DNA from: Acidicapsa acidisoli
GTDB lineage: Bacteria; Acidobacteriota; Terriglobia; Terriglobales; Acidobacteriaceae
Assembly: GCF_025685625.1 (NCBI RefSeq)
Contig: NZ_JAGSYI010000002.1
Location: 1,302,001 to 1,366,000, forward strand
Direction: 5' to 3'
Length of the DNA stretch: 64,000 bases
Both the position numbers and the translations under genes were made by a program. The notes beneath the pieces are model-generated. The model saw nothing but the letters and a program-made list of their open reading frames with translations. It ran no database searches and was not told the origin of the DNA. Positions within the stretch are counted from its first letter, which is position 1; the number at the start of each line of letters is the position of its first letter. Below, piece after piece: positions 18,514 through 27,467 of this stretch.

Positions 18514-19101
18514 TCAGTGGCCTGCGCTTACCAGCATCAGCGGATCGGGCGTGATGCGGCATCCTCTGCCCGTTTCCGGAGTCCAGATCGAACCATCCGC
18601 ATAAGTCAGCGAATCGAGCGTGATCGATTGGACTGAGGTGAATCCGGAAAGCACCATTTCGGACGATAGGCCCTCGTTCGCTTCCACGCTGGCGGTGGCG
18701 TCGGGATGGAACGTGATATCGAGCGTCCTCTTCAAATCCGACCCGTCCAGCTCCTGAGAAGCCGGTACCGTTCGCCATTTCGCGCCGGTTCCGTGCACCG
18801 TGACCCTCGCACGCGAAACCCCGACCGGTTCTTTCCCGCTGCCCAGGATGAGGCGAATTCGCTGGGCAACGCCAGGCTGTGGAGCGGGCGTTCGGCCACT
18901 TTGGGTGTACCGCATGCTGCCGCCGCCCTCGTGCCGTGCACGCATTGGAACCGGGCAATCGAGATCTGCCGGCGCTTGAAACACATAAACCGTCGGCAGT
19001 CCTGCCAAGGGAGCGGGTGCAGGGTTTGGCGTCGGAGATTGCGCCCCCGACGTCAACGTACCGAGCAGAACTGCGAACGAAAACGCTGCAAGTCGATTCA
19101 T
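18514..19101 (-). CDS. Secreted protein of unknown function
   Basis: The 195-residue product has a signal peptide (MNRLAAFSFAVLLGTLTSGAQ) followed by a Pro/Ala-rich linker (residues 22-35). The remainder, with segments such as RIRLILGS, ARVTVHGTG, ATASVEA and FTSVQSITLDSLTYADGSIW, is predicted all-beta. A pair of cysteines (CPVP and GRGCR) might form a disulfide. I recognise no family or catalytic motif. It stands between the GT2 gene and the sugar-porter gene, with no operon partner. Confidence 0.7.
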   Translation of the reverse strand: MNRLAAFSFAVLLGTLTSGAQSPTPNPAPAPLAGLPTVYVFQAPADLDCPVPMRARHEGGGSMRYTQSGRTPAPQPGVAQRIRLILGSGKEPVGVSRARVTVHGTGAKWRTVPASQELDGSDLKRTLDITFHPDATASVEANEGLSSEMVLSGFTSVQSITLDSLTYADGSIWTPETGRGCRITPDPLMLVSAGH

Positions 19102-19244
19102 AACGGCTCCTTTCGGAGATGCGTTCGAGATTCGCTACCTTTTTGACGTTCGAAGCGTGCTGCCGCATCCTTCAAAGGACACCAAAAAGATACTCCGACG
19201 CTATCTGCGAATCAAATTCCAACCCGTCGCGTGCCCGTCCCTAA

Positions 19245-19280
19245 GTTCTGAGTCAGGTTCTGAGTCAAGTTCTGACCAAT
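19245..19280. repeat. 12-bp tandem repeat at the sugar-porter stop codon
   Basis: Units gttctgagtcag, gttctgagtcaa and a partial third copy start at 19245, 19257 and 19269. The porter's stop codon (19265-19267) lies inside the array. Confidence 0.7.
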
Positions 19281-20593
19281 CGCCGCTGCAATGCCTCCAG
19301 CGTCTGCCCCTTGGTCTCGGGATAGAACAGGAACACCACGATAAATTGCACCACGGTCATGACGGCGAAGAAGACAAACGGCGCGCCGTGGAACCTGCCC
19401 GCCAGGATCGGGAAGATCAACGCAATGGCCGCGTTCATGATCCAGTGGGAGCTGTTGCCGACGCTCTGTCCTTTGTTGCGCACCACGTTCGGAAAGACTT
19501 CGCCGATATAAACCCAGATCACTGCTCCCTGCGACACGGCAAAGAATGCGATGTACACAACCAGCAGCCACAAGAGCATCGCCTGGTGCGAGTTGGTCAG
19601 GAAGACATAGGCAACTCCGGCCAGGCAGGATGCGCAACCCGCTGCGCCAATCAGCAGAAGCGTCTTGCGCCCGAGCCGGTCGATCAACGTCATGCCGATC
19701 AGGGTGAAGATCAGGTTCGTTGCACCAATGGCGATGGCCTGCAAATCTCCCGACATCTGTGTGAATCCGGCAGCGGCAAAGATGTTGTTGAGGTAATAGA
19801 GGATCGCGTTGATGCCCGCGAGCTGATTGAACGCGCCGATGGTAATGGCCAGAAACAGCGGGTAGCGATATTTCCACTGGAAGACCGGCTCATTGGCCAC
19901 GGCATGGCTCTCGCGCAGCGCCTGCTGGATATCTGCAAGCTCCGCCTCGGGAGCTGGGTCGCCCATCAGCTTCAGCACTTCAAGCGCCTCGTCGATGCGG
20001 TTCTTCGAAACCGACCAGCGCGGGCTGCGCGGAATCCCGAAAAGCAGCGCCAGGAAGAGGATCGCAGGGACTGCGGCGACTCCTAACTGCACCCGCCACT
20101 CCCAGGAACCGAGATGCAACAGCCTAATTCCGAAGTTCGACGCGTAGGCAAGTAGAATCCCGATCACAACGTTGACCTGAAACGTGCCGACCATGCGGCC
20201 ACGCCACTTTGCGGGAGCAAGCTCCGTAATATAGACCGGGCCAAGCACGGACGAAGCGCCGATTCCCAATCCTCCAAGGAAGCGGAACACCAGCAGCGCC
20301 GGCCAGTTCCACGCCAGCATGCAGCCCAGTGCTGAGATCACATAGAAGACGGCCGTAATACGAAGAGTCTCGCGACCGCCCAGCTTTTGCCCGACCGCGC
20401 CGGCAGACATCGCGCCCACCACGGTGCCCGCAACGGCTGTAAAGACGGTAACTCCCTGCGTCGTGTCCGAAAGGTGATAGAGCCGGGTAAGCGCGTCAAT
20501 CGCGCCCGCGATCACCGCCGTGTCGAATCCAAAGAGCAGGCCGCCAAGCGCGCCGCTCACTGTCGCCTTCATTAAATAAAAATTGGGTCGCAT
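19265..20593 (-). CDS. MFS sugar porter (sugar/H+ symporter)
   Basis: The 442-residue protein has 12 predicted membrane helices and the hallmarks of the sugar-porter subfamily: GGLLFGFDTAVIAGAI in helix 1, RFLGGLGIGASSVLGPVYITE, a central loop with PRSPRW, AGINAILYYLNNIF in helix 7, and PETKG near the C-terminus. XylE, GalP and AraE are relatives; the exact sugar is not determined. A cupin-type regulator gene lies 170 bp upstream on the same strand and may control it. The stretch between them carries a 15-bp triplicate repeat. Confidence 0.92.
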   Translation of the reverse strand: MRPNFYLMKATVSGALGGLLFGFDTAVIAGAIDALTRLYHLSDTTQGVTVFTAVAGTVVGAMSAGAVGQKLGGRETLRITAVFYVISALGCMLAWNWPALLVFRFLGGLGIGASSVLGPVYITELAPAKWRGRMVGTFQVNVVIGILLAYASNFGIRLLHLGSWEWRVQLGVAAVPAILFLALLFGIPRSPRWSVSKNRIDEALEVLKLMGDPAPEAELADIQQALRESHAVANEPVFQWKYRYPLFLAITIGAFNQLAGINAILYYLNNIFAAAGFTQMSGDLQAIAIGATNLIFTLIGMTLIDRLGRKTLLLIGAAGCASCLAGVAYVFLTNSHQAMLLWLLVVYIAFFAVSQGAVIWVYIGEVFPNVVRNKGQSVGNSSHWIMNAAIALIFPILAGRFHGAPFVFFAVMTVVQFIVVFLFYPETKGQTLEALQRRLVRT

Positions 20594-20597
20594 CTAT

Positions 20598-20642
20598 CTC
20601 CCGTTTCCGCAGCTCCCGTTTCCGTAGCTTCCGTTTTCCTGG
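20598..20642. repeat. 15-bp tandem repeat upstream of the sugar-porter gene
   Basis: Two near-identical copies of ctcccgtttccgcag (20598, 20613) and a diverged third copy (20628) lie directly before the porter's start codon at 20593. The array occupies the position of the leader or ribosome-binding site. Confidence 0.7.
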
Positions 20643-20763
20643 CTCTTGCTTCGGATACCGTCGTACGAAGTCTGATGGACGGCCTTGGCCATGAACGTCC
20701 GTTGCTGGATCAACGGCCATCATACAGGCTGACCCGCTACGGTCGGCGAGGGATGCGAAGGAT

Positions 20764-21408
20764 TCAATTACCGGGGCTCTCTTTGGCTTCCGGCTCGGCT
20801 TCCGATCCACTCGGGTGGCCGACAGCATGACTTCCCGGAGTCACCGCGAGCAGACGGCATCGCTGCTTGGCCGCCGCTCCCCAGGCCAACGGCAGATCGC
20901 TCTCCAGGTACGCGCAATCGCCCGCATCAAGGGTCTCGCTCAAGCCGCCAACTTGCAGCAGCAGGCGGCCATCGATCACATATACCAGCAACGCGCCTTC
21001 GGCATGGATCTCTGCCCCGGCCAAAGCAGAGCCAGCCGGCAAGTCTACGAGCCAGGCATCCATCTTGCGGTTCCGCACACCGGGATTAAGCGGAATTCGG
21101 ACGGTAGGATCGTTGCCGCGGCCTCGCCCCTGGTTCGTAACCTTCCGCGTAATGGAGAGCGAATGCTCTCTTGAGTCGTGGAAGAAATGTCCAAGACCCA
21201 CTCCATAGACCCGGCAAATGGCAGCCAGGGTAGTGAGCGTCGGCACCATGCGGTCGGTCTCCAGCTTGGAAAGCAGCGCCGTTGAGAGCCCGGTCTCTGC
21301 GGCGAGCCGCGCCAGCGTCAGCCGTTTTTCCACGCGCAGACTGCGCAGCTTCGCGCCGATGCAATACGGTGCAAGAAACCACTGTGCATGGGAAACAGTT
21401 TTCGTCAT
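20764..21408 (-). CDS. XRE-family regulator with C-terminal cupin domain
   Basis: An N-terminal helix-turn-helix (about residues 15-75: LRSLRVEKRLTLARLAAETG, then TALLSKLETDRMVPTLTTL) is joined to a cupin domain (about 120-200: AGAEIHAEGALLVYVIDGRL, TLDAGDCAYLESDLPLAWG). Such proteins (MIP family) sense small ligands and repress or activate adjacent metabolic or transport genes. The porter immediately downstream is the natural candidate target. The length is 214 residues. Confidence 0.88.
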   Translation of the reverse strand: MTKTVSHAQWFLAPYCIGAKLRSLRVEKRLTLARLAAETGLSTALLSKLETDRMVPTLTTLAAICRVYGVGLGHFFHDSREHSLSITRKVTNQGRGRGNDPTVRIPLNPGVRNRKMDAWLVDLPAGSALAGAEIHAEGALLVYVIDGRLLLQVGGLSETLDAGDCAYLESDLPLAWGAAAKQRCRLLAVTPGSHAVGHPSGSEAEPEAKESPGN

Positions 21409-21620
21409 AATTCCCTATCCCGGCAGCCAGTGCCTGTTAACAGGCCCTAAGTCTTCCACGAGCGTCTCGTGAAATTCCGGAAGAATTTCTGAAATCTGCC
21501 CGACTTTGGCGATCCTCTAAGGTCAAATCTCGACAGGTATCTTCGACTTATGCAGTTAGAATGGCGGCAGGCAACCTTGTAGAGTGATCACCCCTTCCAG
21601 CCCCGAAAGGATGCGATTCC

Positions 21621-22793
21621 GTGAACGCTAGCTGCAATAACTCCCTATCGCTTTCTCTGCGTCTTCGCTCTCGACACTCTTCCGCGACGCGCGTGTTTCC
21701 GTCGATGATCGCTAGCTTGTTGGTTTCGGCTGCAGTGATCCTTCTGCCATCAGCAGTCCTGGCCGATTCTGTAACGCTTAAGAACGGAGATCACTTGACC
21801 GGCACCGTAACCCAGTTAGCAGGCGGCAAGCTCACCGTCAAGACCTCGTACGCCGGAGATGTGACGATCACCTGGGATGAAGTGACCAGCGTCCAGCTCG
21901 ACAAGCCGCTGGTGATGCCAGTCGAGACCAAACACGGCAAACAGGTCGAAATCAACAAGGTAGACATTACAGGCATCGAGCGCACGCCCTCGGGCTTTGT
22001 CGTCACCACGGCAACCGGAATGCGGCCCGTTCCGCCCTCGGATCTCACCGCGCTCCGCACCGCCGCAGCGCAACAGGCTTATGAAGCCTCTCTGCGGCCC
22101 AACTTCCTCCATGGCTGGATAGGCTCCGCCAACCTCAGCCTTGCGGTTACAGGCGGCAACAGCGAAACAACTTCGATTGGCACCGGCGTCAATCTCTCGC
22201 GGCCCACAAAAACCGACAAGACAGCTCTCTACTTCAACACCGTCTATACCCATGACAACGTGCAGGGCATCACCATTGCCGACACCACAACCGCCGGGCT
22301 ACGATACGACCATAACGTCAATCCAAAGCTTTTTGGATTCGGAACGCTGGACTTCGACAGAGACGCGCTACAGGATCTCGACTTGCGCACGGTCGTCGGT
22401 GGCGGATTTGGCTGGCACGCTATCGCCAAACCCAACCGGCAGCTGGATGTCCTTGGCGGCGCTGTCTGGACCCACGAGGATTACAACTCCAATCCTCTGA
22501 TCGCAAGCCCCGCGATACATAACAGCTTCGCCGCGCTGGACTTCGGCCAGCAGTTCACCGAAAAGTTCGGCAAATCGACCGTCTTGACCGAACAAGCCTA
22601 CTTCTTCCCGGACGTCCAGGACATCAGCCAGTATCGCGCCACGGTAAATGCCGGGTTGAGCACCCGCATCAACGGCTTCCTGAGCTGGCAAACCTCCTAC
22701 AGCGATGTCTACGTCACCAATCCTCCGCCGGAGACCAAGAGCAACGACGTCATCCTCACCACCGGGATAGGATTCACCTTCACGAAGAAATAA
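21621..22793 (+). CDS. DUF481 outer-membrane beta-barrel protein (YdiY-like)
   Basis: The product has a signal sequence (hydrophobic core near residues 28-48, ending AVLADS) and an SH3-like N-terminal domain (VTLKNGDHLTGTVTQL... ITWDEVTSVQLD, about 50-95). From about residue 140 it has a DUF481 barrel with alternating strands such as GWIGSANLSLAVTGGNSETT and KLFGFGTLDFDRDALQDL. It ends in an aromatic strand (DVILTTGIGFTFTKK). The family includes salt-induced outer-membrane proteins; its cargo is unknown. The start is a GTG at 21621 after gaaagga. A hairpin follows the stop. Confidence 0.87.
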   Translation: MNASCNNSLSLSLRLRSRHSSATRVFPSMIASLLVSAAVILLPSAVLADSVTLKNGDHLTGTVTQLAGGKLTVKTSYAGDVTITWDEVTSVQLDKPLVMPVETKHGKQVEINKVDITGIERTPSGFVVTTATGMRPVPPSDLTALRTAAAQQAYEASLRPNFLHGWIGSANLSLAVTGGNSETTSIGTGVNLSRPTKTDKTALYFNTVYTHDNVQGITIADTTTAGLRYDHNVNPKLFGFGTLDFDRDALQDLDLRTVVGGGFGWHAIAKPNRQLDVLGGAVWTHEDYNSNPLIASPAIHNSFAALDFGQQFTEKFGKSTVLTEQAYFFPDVQDISQYRATVNAGLSTRINGFLSWQTSYSDVYVTNPPPETKSNDVILTTGIGFTFTKK

Positions 22794-23230
22794 CAGCTTC
22801 GCGCCCTCGAAGGGCCGCACACGGAATCGTCTCCGCACCGGCCCTTCGCAGCTCCGGACCTTCTCTCTACTCACCCATCCCCGGCTTCTTCCCAAATATC
22901 CCTCAGGCAAGCCTCCAGAACTGTTGGGGATGGCGAATCATCTTCCAGTCAAAATGGAGATGGCATCTCGCAAGTATCCATCTTCCGTCGGTATTGTCGG
23001 ATTTTTGCGTGGACAGCTCTCCATTTTGGGCTATGCTTATCTCCAATTATCCGAGCCGTTTATCCTGCGTCACTGATTTTTTGATTCCAGCTTCTCTGGA
23101 CTTGCCCTCTCCTTGGTTTCCCACGTGGCTTGCCCTGCGTGGATGAACTCGCGCGCAAATTTGAGGCGCGGATCATCCTATGTCGACCTTGGCCTGTTTT
23201 CATGACAAAGGCTTGATTGGGGATCACCGA
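22794..23230. other. Intergenic stretch with hairpin and inverted repeat
   Basis: cgaagggccg (22808-22817) pairs with cggcccttcg (22839-22848), a likely terminator stem for the DUF481 gene, without a T run. A separate inverted repeat, aaaatggaga (22951) and tctccatttt (23018), may mark a control region for the next gene. No gene is seen. Confidence 0.5.
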
Positions 23231-24199
23231 ATGACCGTTCCCAAGCCAGAGATGGCGATCCATCCCGATAGCTTCCGTTACACTTTTGGCTCCTATTGTC
23301 TTCTTCCTGACGGAACACTTCTTCGAGGTGCGGAGGAAATCCACCTGCCTCCAAAGGAACTCGCAGTTCTGCGCGTTCTGATCTCGCACCCCGGACAGAT
23401 CGTGCCTCCGGAAAAGTTGCGTCTCAGCGCCTGGGGCGATACTCATGTCTCAGCCGACAGCCTTCCTCGCTGCGTCTCATCTCTCCGCGCTCATCTGGAT
23501 TCGGAACTTTGCATTCAGACCATCTACAAGCGAGGCTACCGTTTCACTCTGCCCGTGCATCGAATCGACCCGGCCTCCCATTCGGAACAGTTCCCCGCAA
23601 GGAGACACACAGACCGACCGGATTGGCCAGACCGACGAATCGCTCGCCCGACAAGCCTTCCACGGCTTGCAATTTTGCCCTTCACCACGGCAGAGGACGT
23701 CCCTGTTTTCCTGGGAACCGGCATTGCCGAAGAGACCATGATCCGGCTCGCTCGCACTCACAGCCCGGAGGTGGAGCTGATGGCGCGCGACTCTGTCTTC
23801 CATCTCGCCGCCCGCGGAGCGAGCGCACGGGAGGTCGGTGCGACTCTCGGCGCGGATCTGGTCCTCGCGGGATCGATCACGCCGCTTCCCTTGCACTTCC
23901 GCCTGCGCATCGAGATGATCCGCGTCGCCGATGCCATTCAGCTTTGGATTGAGGATTTTCTCGTTCCGCGCACCCTTCTCGCCTGTGCCGACACCCGCAC
24001 GGCCGGGCGCATCTGCGCCAGAATCCGTGATACATTTGCGACGGCCATCGCTCCCGCAGTCGCGCCTTTTGCCGCCTCGAATGAGGCGACGCCACTATGG
24101 AAGCACCTGGGAGCATCGAGCGGCAATACTGCCCATGACTCTTCGAGTTGCTCGTCAACCCGAGTCTGCGGCAGCTCCACAGCGAACCCTGTCTCATAA
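23231..24199 (+). CDS. Winged-helix (OmpR/CadC-type) protein with TolB-N-like domain, short C-terminus
   Basis: The start at ATG 23231 (MTVPKPEMAIHPDS) is preferred to 23180 because the DNA-binding domain then begins near residue 14. That domain (FRYTFGSYCLLPDG ... IQTIYKRGYRFTLPV, about 14-108) is the CadC/OmpR C-terminal winged helix used here as an N-terminal module. A TolB-N/FlgO-like domain follows (LPRLAILPFTTAEDVPVFLGTG to IRDTFATAIAP, about 145-285). Relatives usually continue into TPR repeats; here only some 35 low-complexity residues follow (SSGNTAHDSSSCSSTR). The stop falls in a 12-bp repeat array, so the end may be truncated. It has no transmembrane helix. Confidence 0.75.
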   Translation: MTVPKPEMAIHPDSFRYTFGSYCLLPDGTLLRGAEEIHLPPKELAVLRVLISHPGQIVPPEKLRLSAWGDTHVSADSLPRCVSSLRAHLDSELCIQTIYKRGYRFTLPVHRIDPASHSEQFPARRHTDRPDWPDRRIARPTSLPRLAILPFTTAEDVPVFLGTGIAEETMIRLARTHSPEVELMARDSVFHLAARGASAREVGATLGADLVLAGSITPLPLHFRLRIEMIRVADAIQLWIEDFLVPRTLLACADTRTAGRICARIRDTFATAIAPAVAPFAASNEATPLWKHLGASSGNTAHDSSSCSSTRVCGSSTANPVS

Positions 24200-24228
24200 A
24201 TGGCCTCATAAACGGCGTCATAAACTCG
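24193..24228. repeat. 12-bp tandem repeat covering a stop codon
   Basis: ctcataaatggc, ctcataaacggc and a diverged third copy start at 24193, 24205 and 24217. The first copy contains the stop codon of the winged-helix gene. Confidence 0.7.
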
Positions 24229-24436
24229 GCGGCCACATCGCCAAAAGCGCAGGAAATTCCCTAGTAAAGCGATATATCTAGCCAAACGACCCCTCTGGGC
24301 TGTAAATTTCTTCGGGATGATCCGCAATCATTTTTTGGCGTCTTAAACCCGATCCGTGATTCCTGTTCCGTGCCGCGAAGCACGCCGGTTTTCGTCCTAT
24401 CACCCCGTCGCACCAAGCTCGAAGGAGAAACACGCA

Positions 24437-27199
24437 ATGAACCGCCGCCAACTTCCAATCTCCAGACTCCGCACGCATCTGGCCTGCCTTCCATGCCTTC
24501 TCGGAACCGCAGTGTTTACGCTTGCACTCTTCCTTGGGACTTCGCCCACATTGCTGCAAGCCCAGCAGCCGGATTATCTGAACACCCAGCTCACCGCGCA
24601 GGCACGCGCTCACGATCTCGTCTCACGCATGACGCTGGACGAAAAGGCCTCGCAGCTTGAAGACTGGGCTCCTGCAATCCCACGCCTCGGCATACCCGAT
24701 TACCAGACTTGGAATGAAGCCCTCCATGGCGTCGCCCGCGCCGGTTACGCGACCGTCTTTCCGCAGGCCATCGGCATGGCGGCTACCTGGGACCCGAAGA
24801 TCGTTCACTCCATGGGCGACATCGTCTCCACTGAGGCTCGCGCCAAGTACAACCAGGCGCAAAAGGAAGGCAACCACCGCATCTTTTACGGCCTCACCTT
24901 CTGGTCGCCCAACATCAACATCTTCCGCGATCCGCGCTGGGGACGCGGGCAGGAGACCTACGGCGAAGACCCATTCCTCACCAGCCGAATGGGCGTAGCC
25001 TTCATCACCGGCGTGCAGGGCGACGACCCTGACCATCCGAAAGCCGTGGCCACCAGCAAGCACTTCGCAGTGCACAGCGGCCCTGAATCCACGCGCCACA
25101 CCGCCGACGTGCATCCCAGCCCGCGCGACCTGGAAGAGACTTATCTGGCCGCATTTCGTGCGACTGTTATCGATGGCCATGTTAAGTCCGTCATGTGCGC
25201 CTACAACGCCATCGACACCTACGCCGCCTGCGCCAACAAGAATCTCCTCGTGGATCACCTGCGCAAGGCTTGGGGCTTCAAAGGCTTCGTCGTTTCCGAC
25301 TGCGCCGCCATCATGGACGTGACCAACGGCCACCACAACGCGCCGGACATCACCCACGCCGCCGCCATCTCGCTCGAAGCCGGAACGGACCTTTCGTGCA
25401 GCATCTGGGCTCCGGGCTTCGACACCCTTGGCGACGCCGTCCGCCAGAAGCTCGTCTCTGAAGACCTGGTTACGCAAGCCACCGAACGTCTCTACACCGC
25501 CCGCATCCAGCTCGGACTCTTCGACCCACAAGGCGCAAACCCGCTCGACAAGGTGCCATTCAGCGCCAACGACTCCGCCGCGAACCGCGCGGTTTCCCTC
25601 AAAGCCGCCGAAGAAGCGATGGTTCTGCTGAAAAACGACGGCACGCTGCCCCTGAAAGCAGCACCCGCCAGCATCGCCGTCGTCGGTCCTGAAGCCGACC
25701 TGATCTTTGCTCTCGAAGGCAACTACAACGGCATCCCGCATCACCCGGTCGAACCCGTAGACGGCATCGCCGCGCAGTTCAGCGGCTCGCAGATCCATTA
25801 CGCGCAAGGCTCAACGCTCGCCGAGGGCGCCAAAGTCCCGGTTCCGCGCACCGCATTCGGCACCGGCCTCAAGACTGAATTCTTCGCCACGCCCGACTGG
25901 ACCGGCCGCCCGGTCGCAACCATGACCGATCACGACATTCAGGCCGAATGGGGCGATTCGCTTCCCGTTCCCGAGCTGCATACACACACCTACTCCGTCC
26001 GCTGGAGCGGCAAGCTTTCTGTCCCAGCCGCCGGACACTACACCTTCTCCGTCGAACCAGCCGACGCCTTCCCGTATTCGCCCAAAGACAGCTTCCGCCT
26101 GACCCTCGACGGCAAAGTCCTCGCTGAAGGCGAACTGCGCAAGGCGCTGGATCTTTCCGCAATGGGCAACTTCAAATCCGCGCCGGGAGCAAGCCCGAGC
26201 GCGCCACCGATTATGAACGGGGGAACGCCGGTCGTCGTCTCCGTGGACTTCACCGACACCAACCCGCACGACTTCCAGCTCGAATACAGCCACTCACGCG
26301 ATCAGTCCGGCGGCGGACTGTACCTCAAGTGGGCAGCGCCCGCGCAGGCCCAGCTCGACGAAGCCGTCGCCGCAGCGAAACAATCCGATGTCGTCGTAGC
26401 CTTTGTCGGCCTTTCGCCGCAACTTGAGGGCGAAGAGATGCCCATCAAGATCGACGGCTTTGCCGGAGGCGACCGCACCAAGATCAATCTGCCCGCCGCC
26501 CAGCAAAATCTGCTCGAAGCCATCGCCGCAACCGGCAAACCCGTCGTGGTGGTGCTGATGAGCGGCAGCGCCGTCGCCCTGCCCTGGGCGCAGGAGCACG
26601 CCGCAGCGATTCTCGAAGCCTGGTATCCCGGCGTCGAAGGCGGGACGGCAATCGCACGCACTCTGGCTGGTCTCAACAATCCAGCCGGACGCCTGCCCGT
26701 CACTTTCTACAACTCCGTCGACGACCTGCCCGCCTTCACCGAATACAGCATGAAGGGTCGCACCTATCGTTACTACACCGGCAAACCGGAATGGGGCTTC
26801 GGCTACGGCCTCAGCTACTCCAACTTCACCTACAGCCCGGTTACGCTGTCCTCAAGCAAACTGCAGGCTGGCGAACCACTAACTGCCACTGTCAGCGTCA
26901 CCAACTCCAGCGCCCTCGCAGGAGACGAAGTCGTCGAGGCTTACCTGAAAACTCCAGAGAACGGCGGTCCAATCCACTCGCTTGAGGGCTTCGAGCGCGT
27001 TCATCTGCAAGCCGGAGAAACCCGCGACGTAACGCTCCACTTCGATCCCCGCGCGCTCTCCAGCGTGGACGAAAAAGGAGAGCGCAGCATCCTTCCCGGC
27101 AAGTATGAGCTGACTCTCGCAGGAGCCCAGCCCGGCGAAGCCAAAGCAAAGTCCGAAACCACCTTCACCATCACCGGAACCCAGCCGCTGCCACGCTAG
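24437..27199 (+). CDS. Secreted glycoside hydrolase family 3 with PA14 domain
   Basis: A beta-glucosidase or beta-xylosidase of 920 residues. The start at 24437 follows gaaggagaaac and gives a signal peptide (hydrophobic core about residues 20-38, then LLQAQQ). The N-terminal barrel contains KHFAVHSGPESTRH and the nucleophile Asp288 in GFVVSDCAA. The alpha/beta sandwich is split by a PA14 carbohydrate-binding insert (about 472-610: GLKTEFFATPDWTG, HYTFSVEPADAFPYS). It continues with VVVLMSGSAVALPW and a C-terminal fibronectin-like domain. The overall layout resembles plant-cell-wall xylosidases as well as BglX. A terminator follows. Confidence 0.93.
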   Translation: MNRRQLPISRLRTHLACLPCLLGTAVFTLALFLGTSPTLLQAQQPDYLNTQLTAQARAHDLVSRMTLDEKASQLEDWAPAIPRLGIPDYQTWNEALHGVARAGYATVFPQAIGMAATWDPKIVHSMGDIVSTEARAKYNQAQKEGNHRIFYGLTFWSPNINIFRDPRWGRGQETYGEDPFLTSRMGVAFITGVQGDDPDHPKAVATSKHFAVHSGPESTRHTADVHPSPRDLEETYLAAFRATVIDGHVKSVMCAYNAIDTYAACANKNLLVDHLRKAWGFKGFVVSDCAAIMDVTNGHHNAPDITHAAAISLEAGTDLSCSIWAPGFDTLGDAVRQKLVSEDLVTQATERLYTARIQLGLFDPQGANPLDKVPFSANDSAANRAVSLKAAEEAMVLLKNDGTLPLKAAPASIAVVGPEADLIFALEGNYNGIPHHPVEPVDGIAAQFSGSQIHYAQGSTLAEGAKVPVPRTAFGTGLKTEFFATPDWTGRPVATMTDHDIQAEWGDSLPVPELHTHTYSVRWSGKLSVPAAGHYTFSVEPADAFPYSPKDSFRLTLDGKVLAEGELRKALDLSAMGNFKSAPGASPSAPPIMNGGTPVVVSVDFTDTNPHDFQLEYSHSRDQSGGGLYLKWAAPAQAQLDEAVAAAKQSDVVVAFVGLSPQLEGEEMPIKIDGFAGGDRTKINLPAAQQNLLEAIAATGKPVVVVLMSGSAVALPWAQEHAAAILEAWYPGVEGGTAIARTLAGLNNPAGRLPVTFYNSVDDLPAFTEYSMKGRTYRYYTGKPEWGFGYGLSYSNFTYSPVTLSSSKLQAGEPLTATVSVTNSSALAGDEVVEAYLKTPENGGPIHSLEGFERVHLQAGETRDVTLHFDPRALSSVDEKGERSILPGKYELTLAGAQPGEAKAKSETTFTITGTQPLPR

Positions 27200-27230
27200 C
27201 AGTTACGCGGCAGAACATACTAGATAAGAC

Positions 27231-27270
27231 AGCCCCCGATCTCCTTGTCCGAGATCGGGGGCTGCCTCTC
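27231..27270 (+). terminator. Rho-independent terminator after the GH3 gene
   Basis: A perfect 13-bp stem, agcccccgatctc at 27231-27243 with gagatcgggggct at 27251-27263, encloses a 7-nt loop and is followed by gcctctcatat. The rest of the 268-bp gap to the next gene shows no gene. Confidence 0.85.
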
Positions 27271-27467
27271 ATATGTATAAATTTGAACTACTTACCTCGT
27301 CACATTGTCGTTTCGCCTGGCTCCGATTCGCGAATTTGTACAACCGCGCGATACCTCCAGGCATCGATTTAAGTAGAGCGGGGTTGCATTCAGAGACGCA
27401 TGTCTCTCTTGAAGATGGTTCCGAGAGCTGCGCACGACAGCCCCCTTTCCTGAATTGAGGAGACCTG

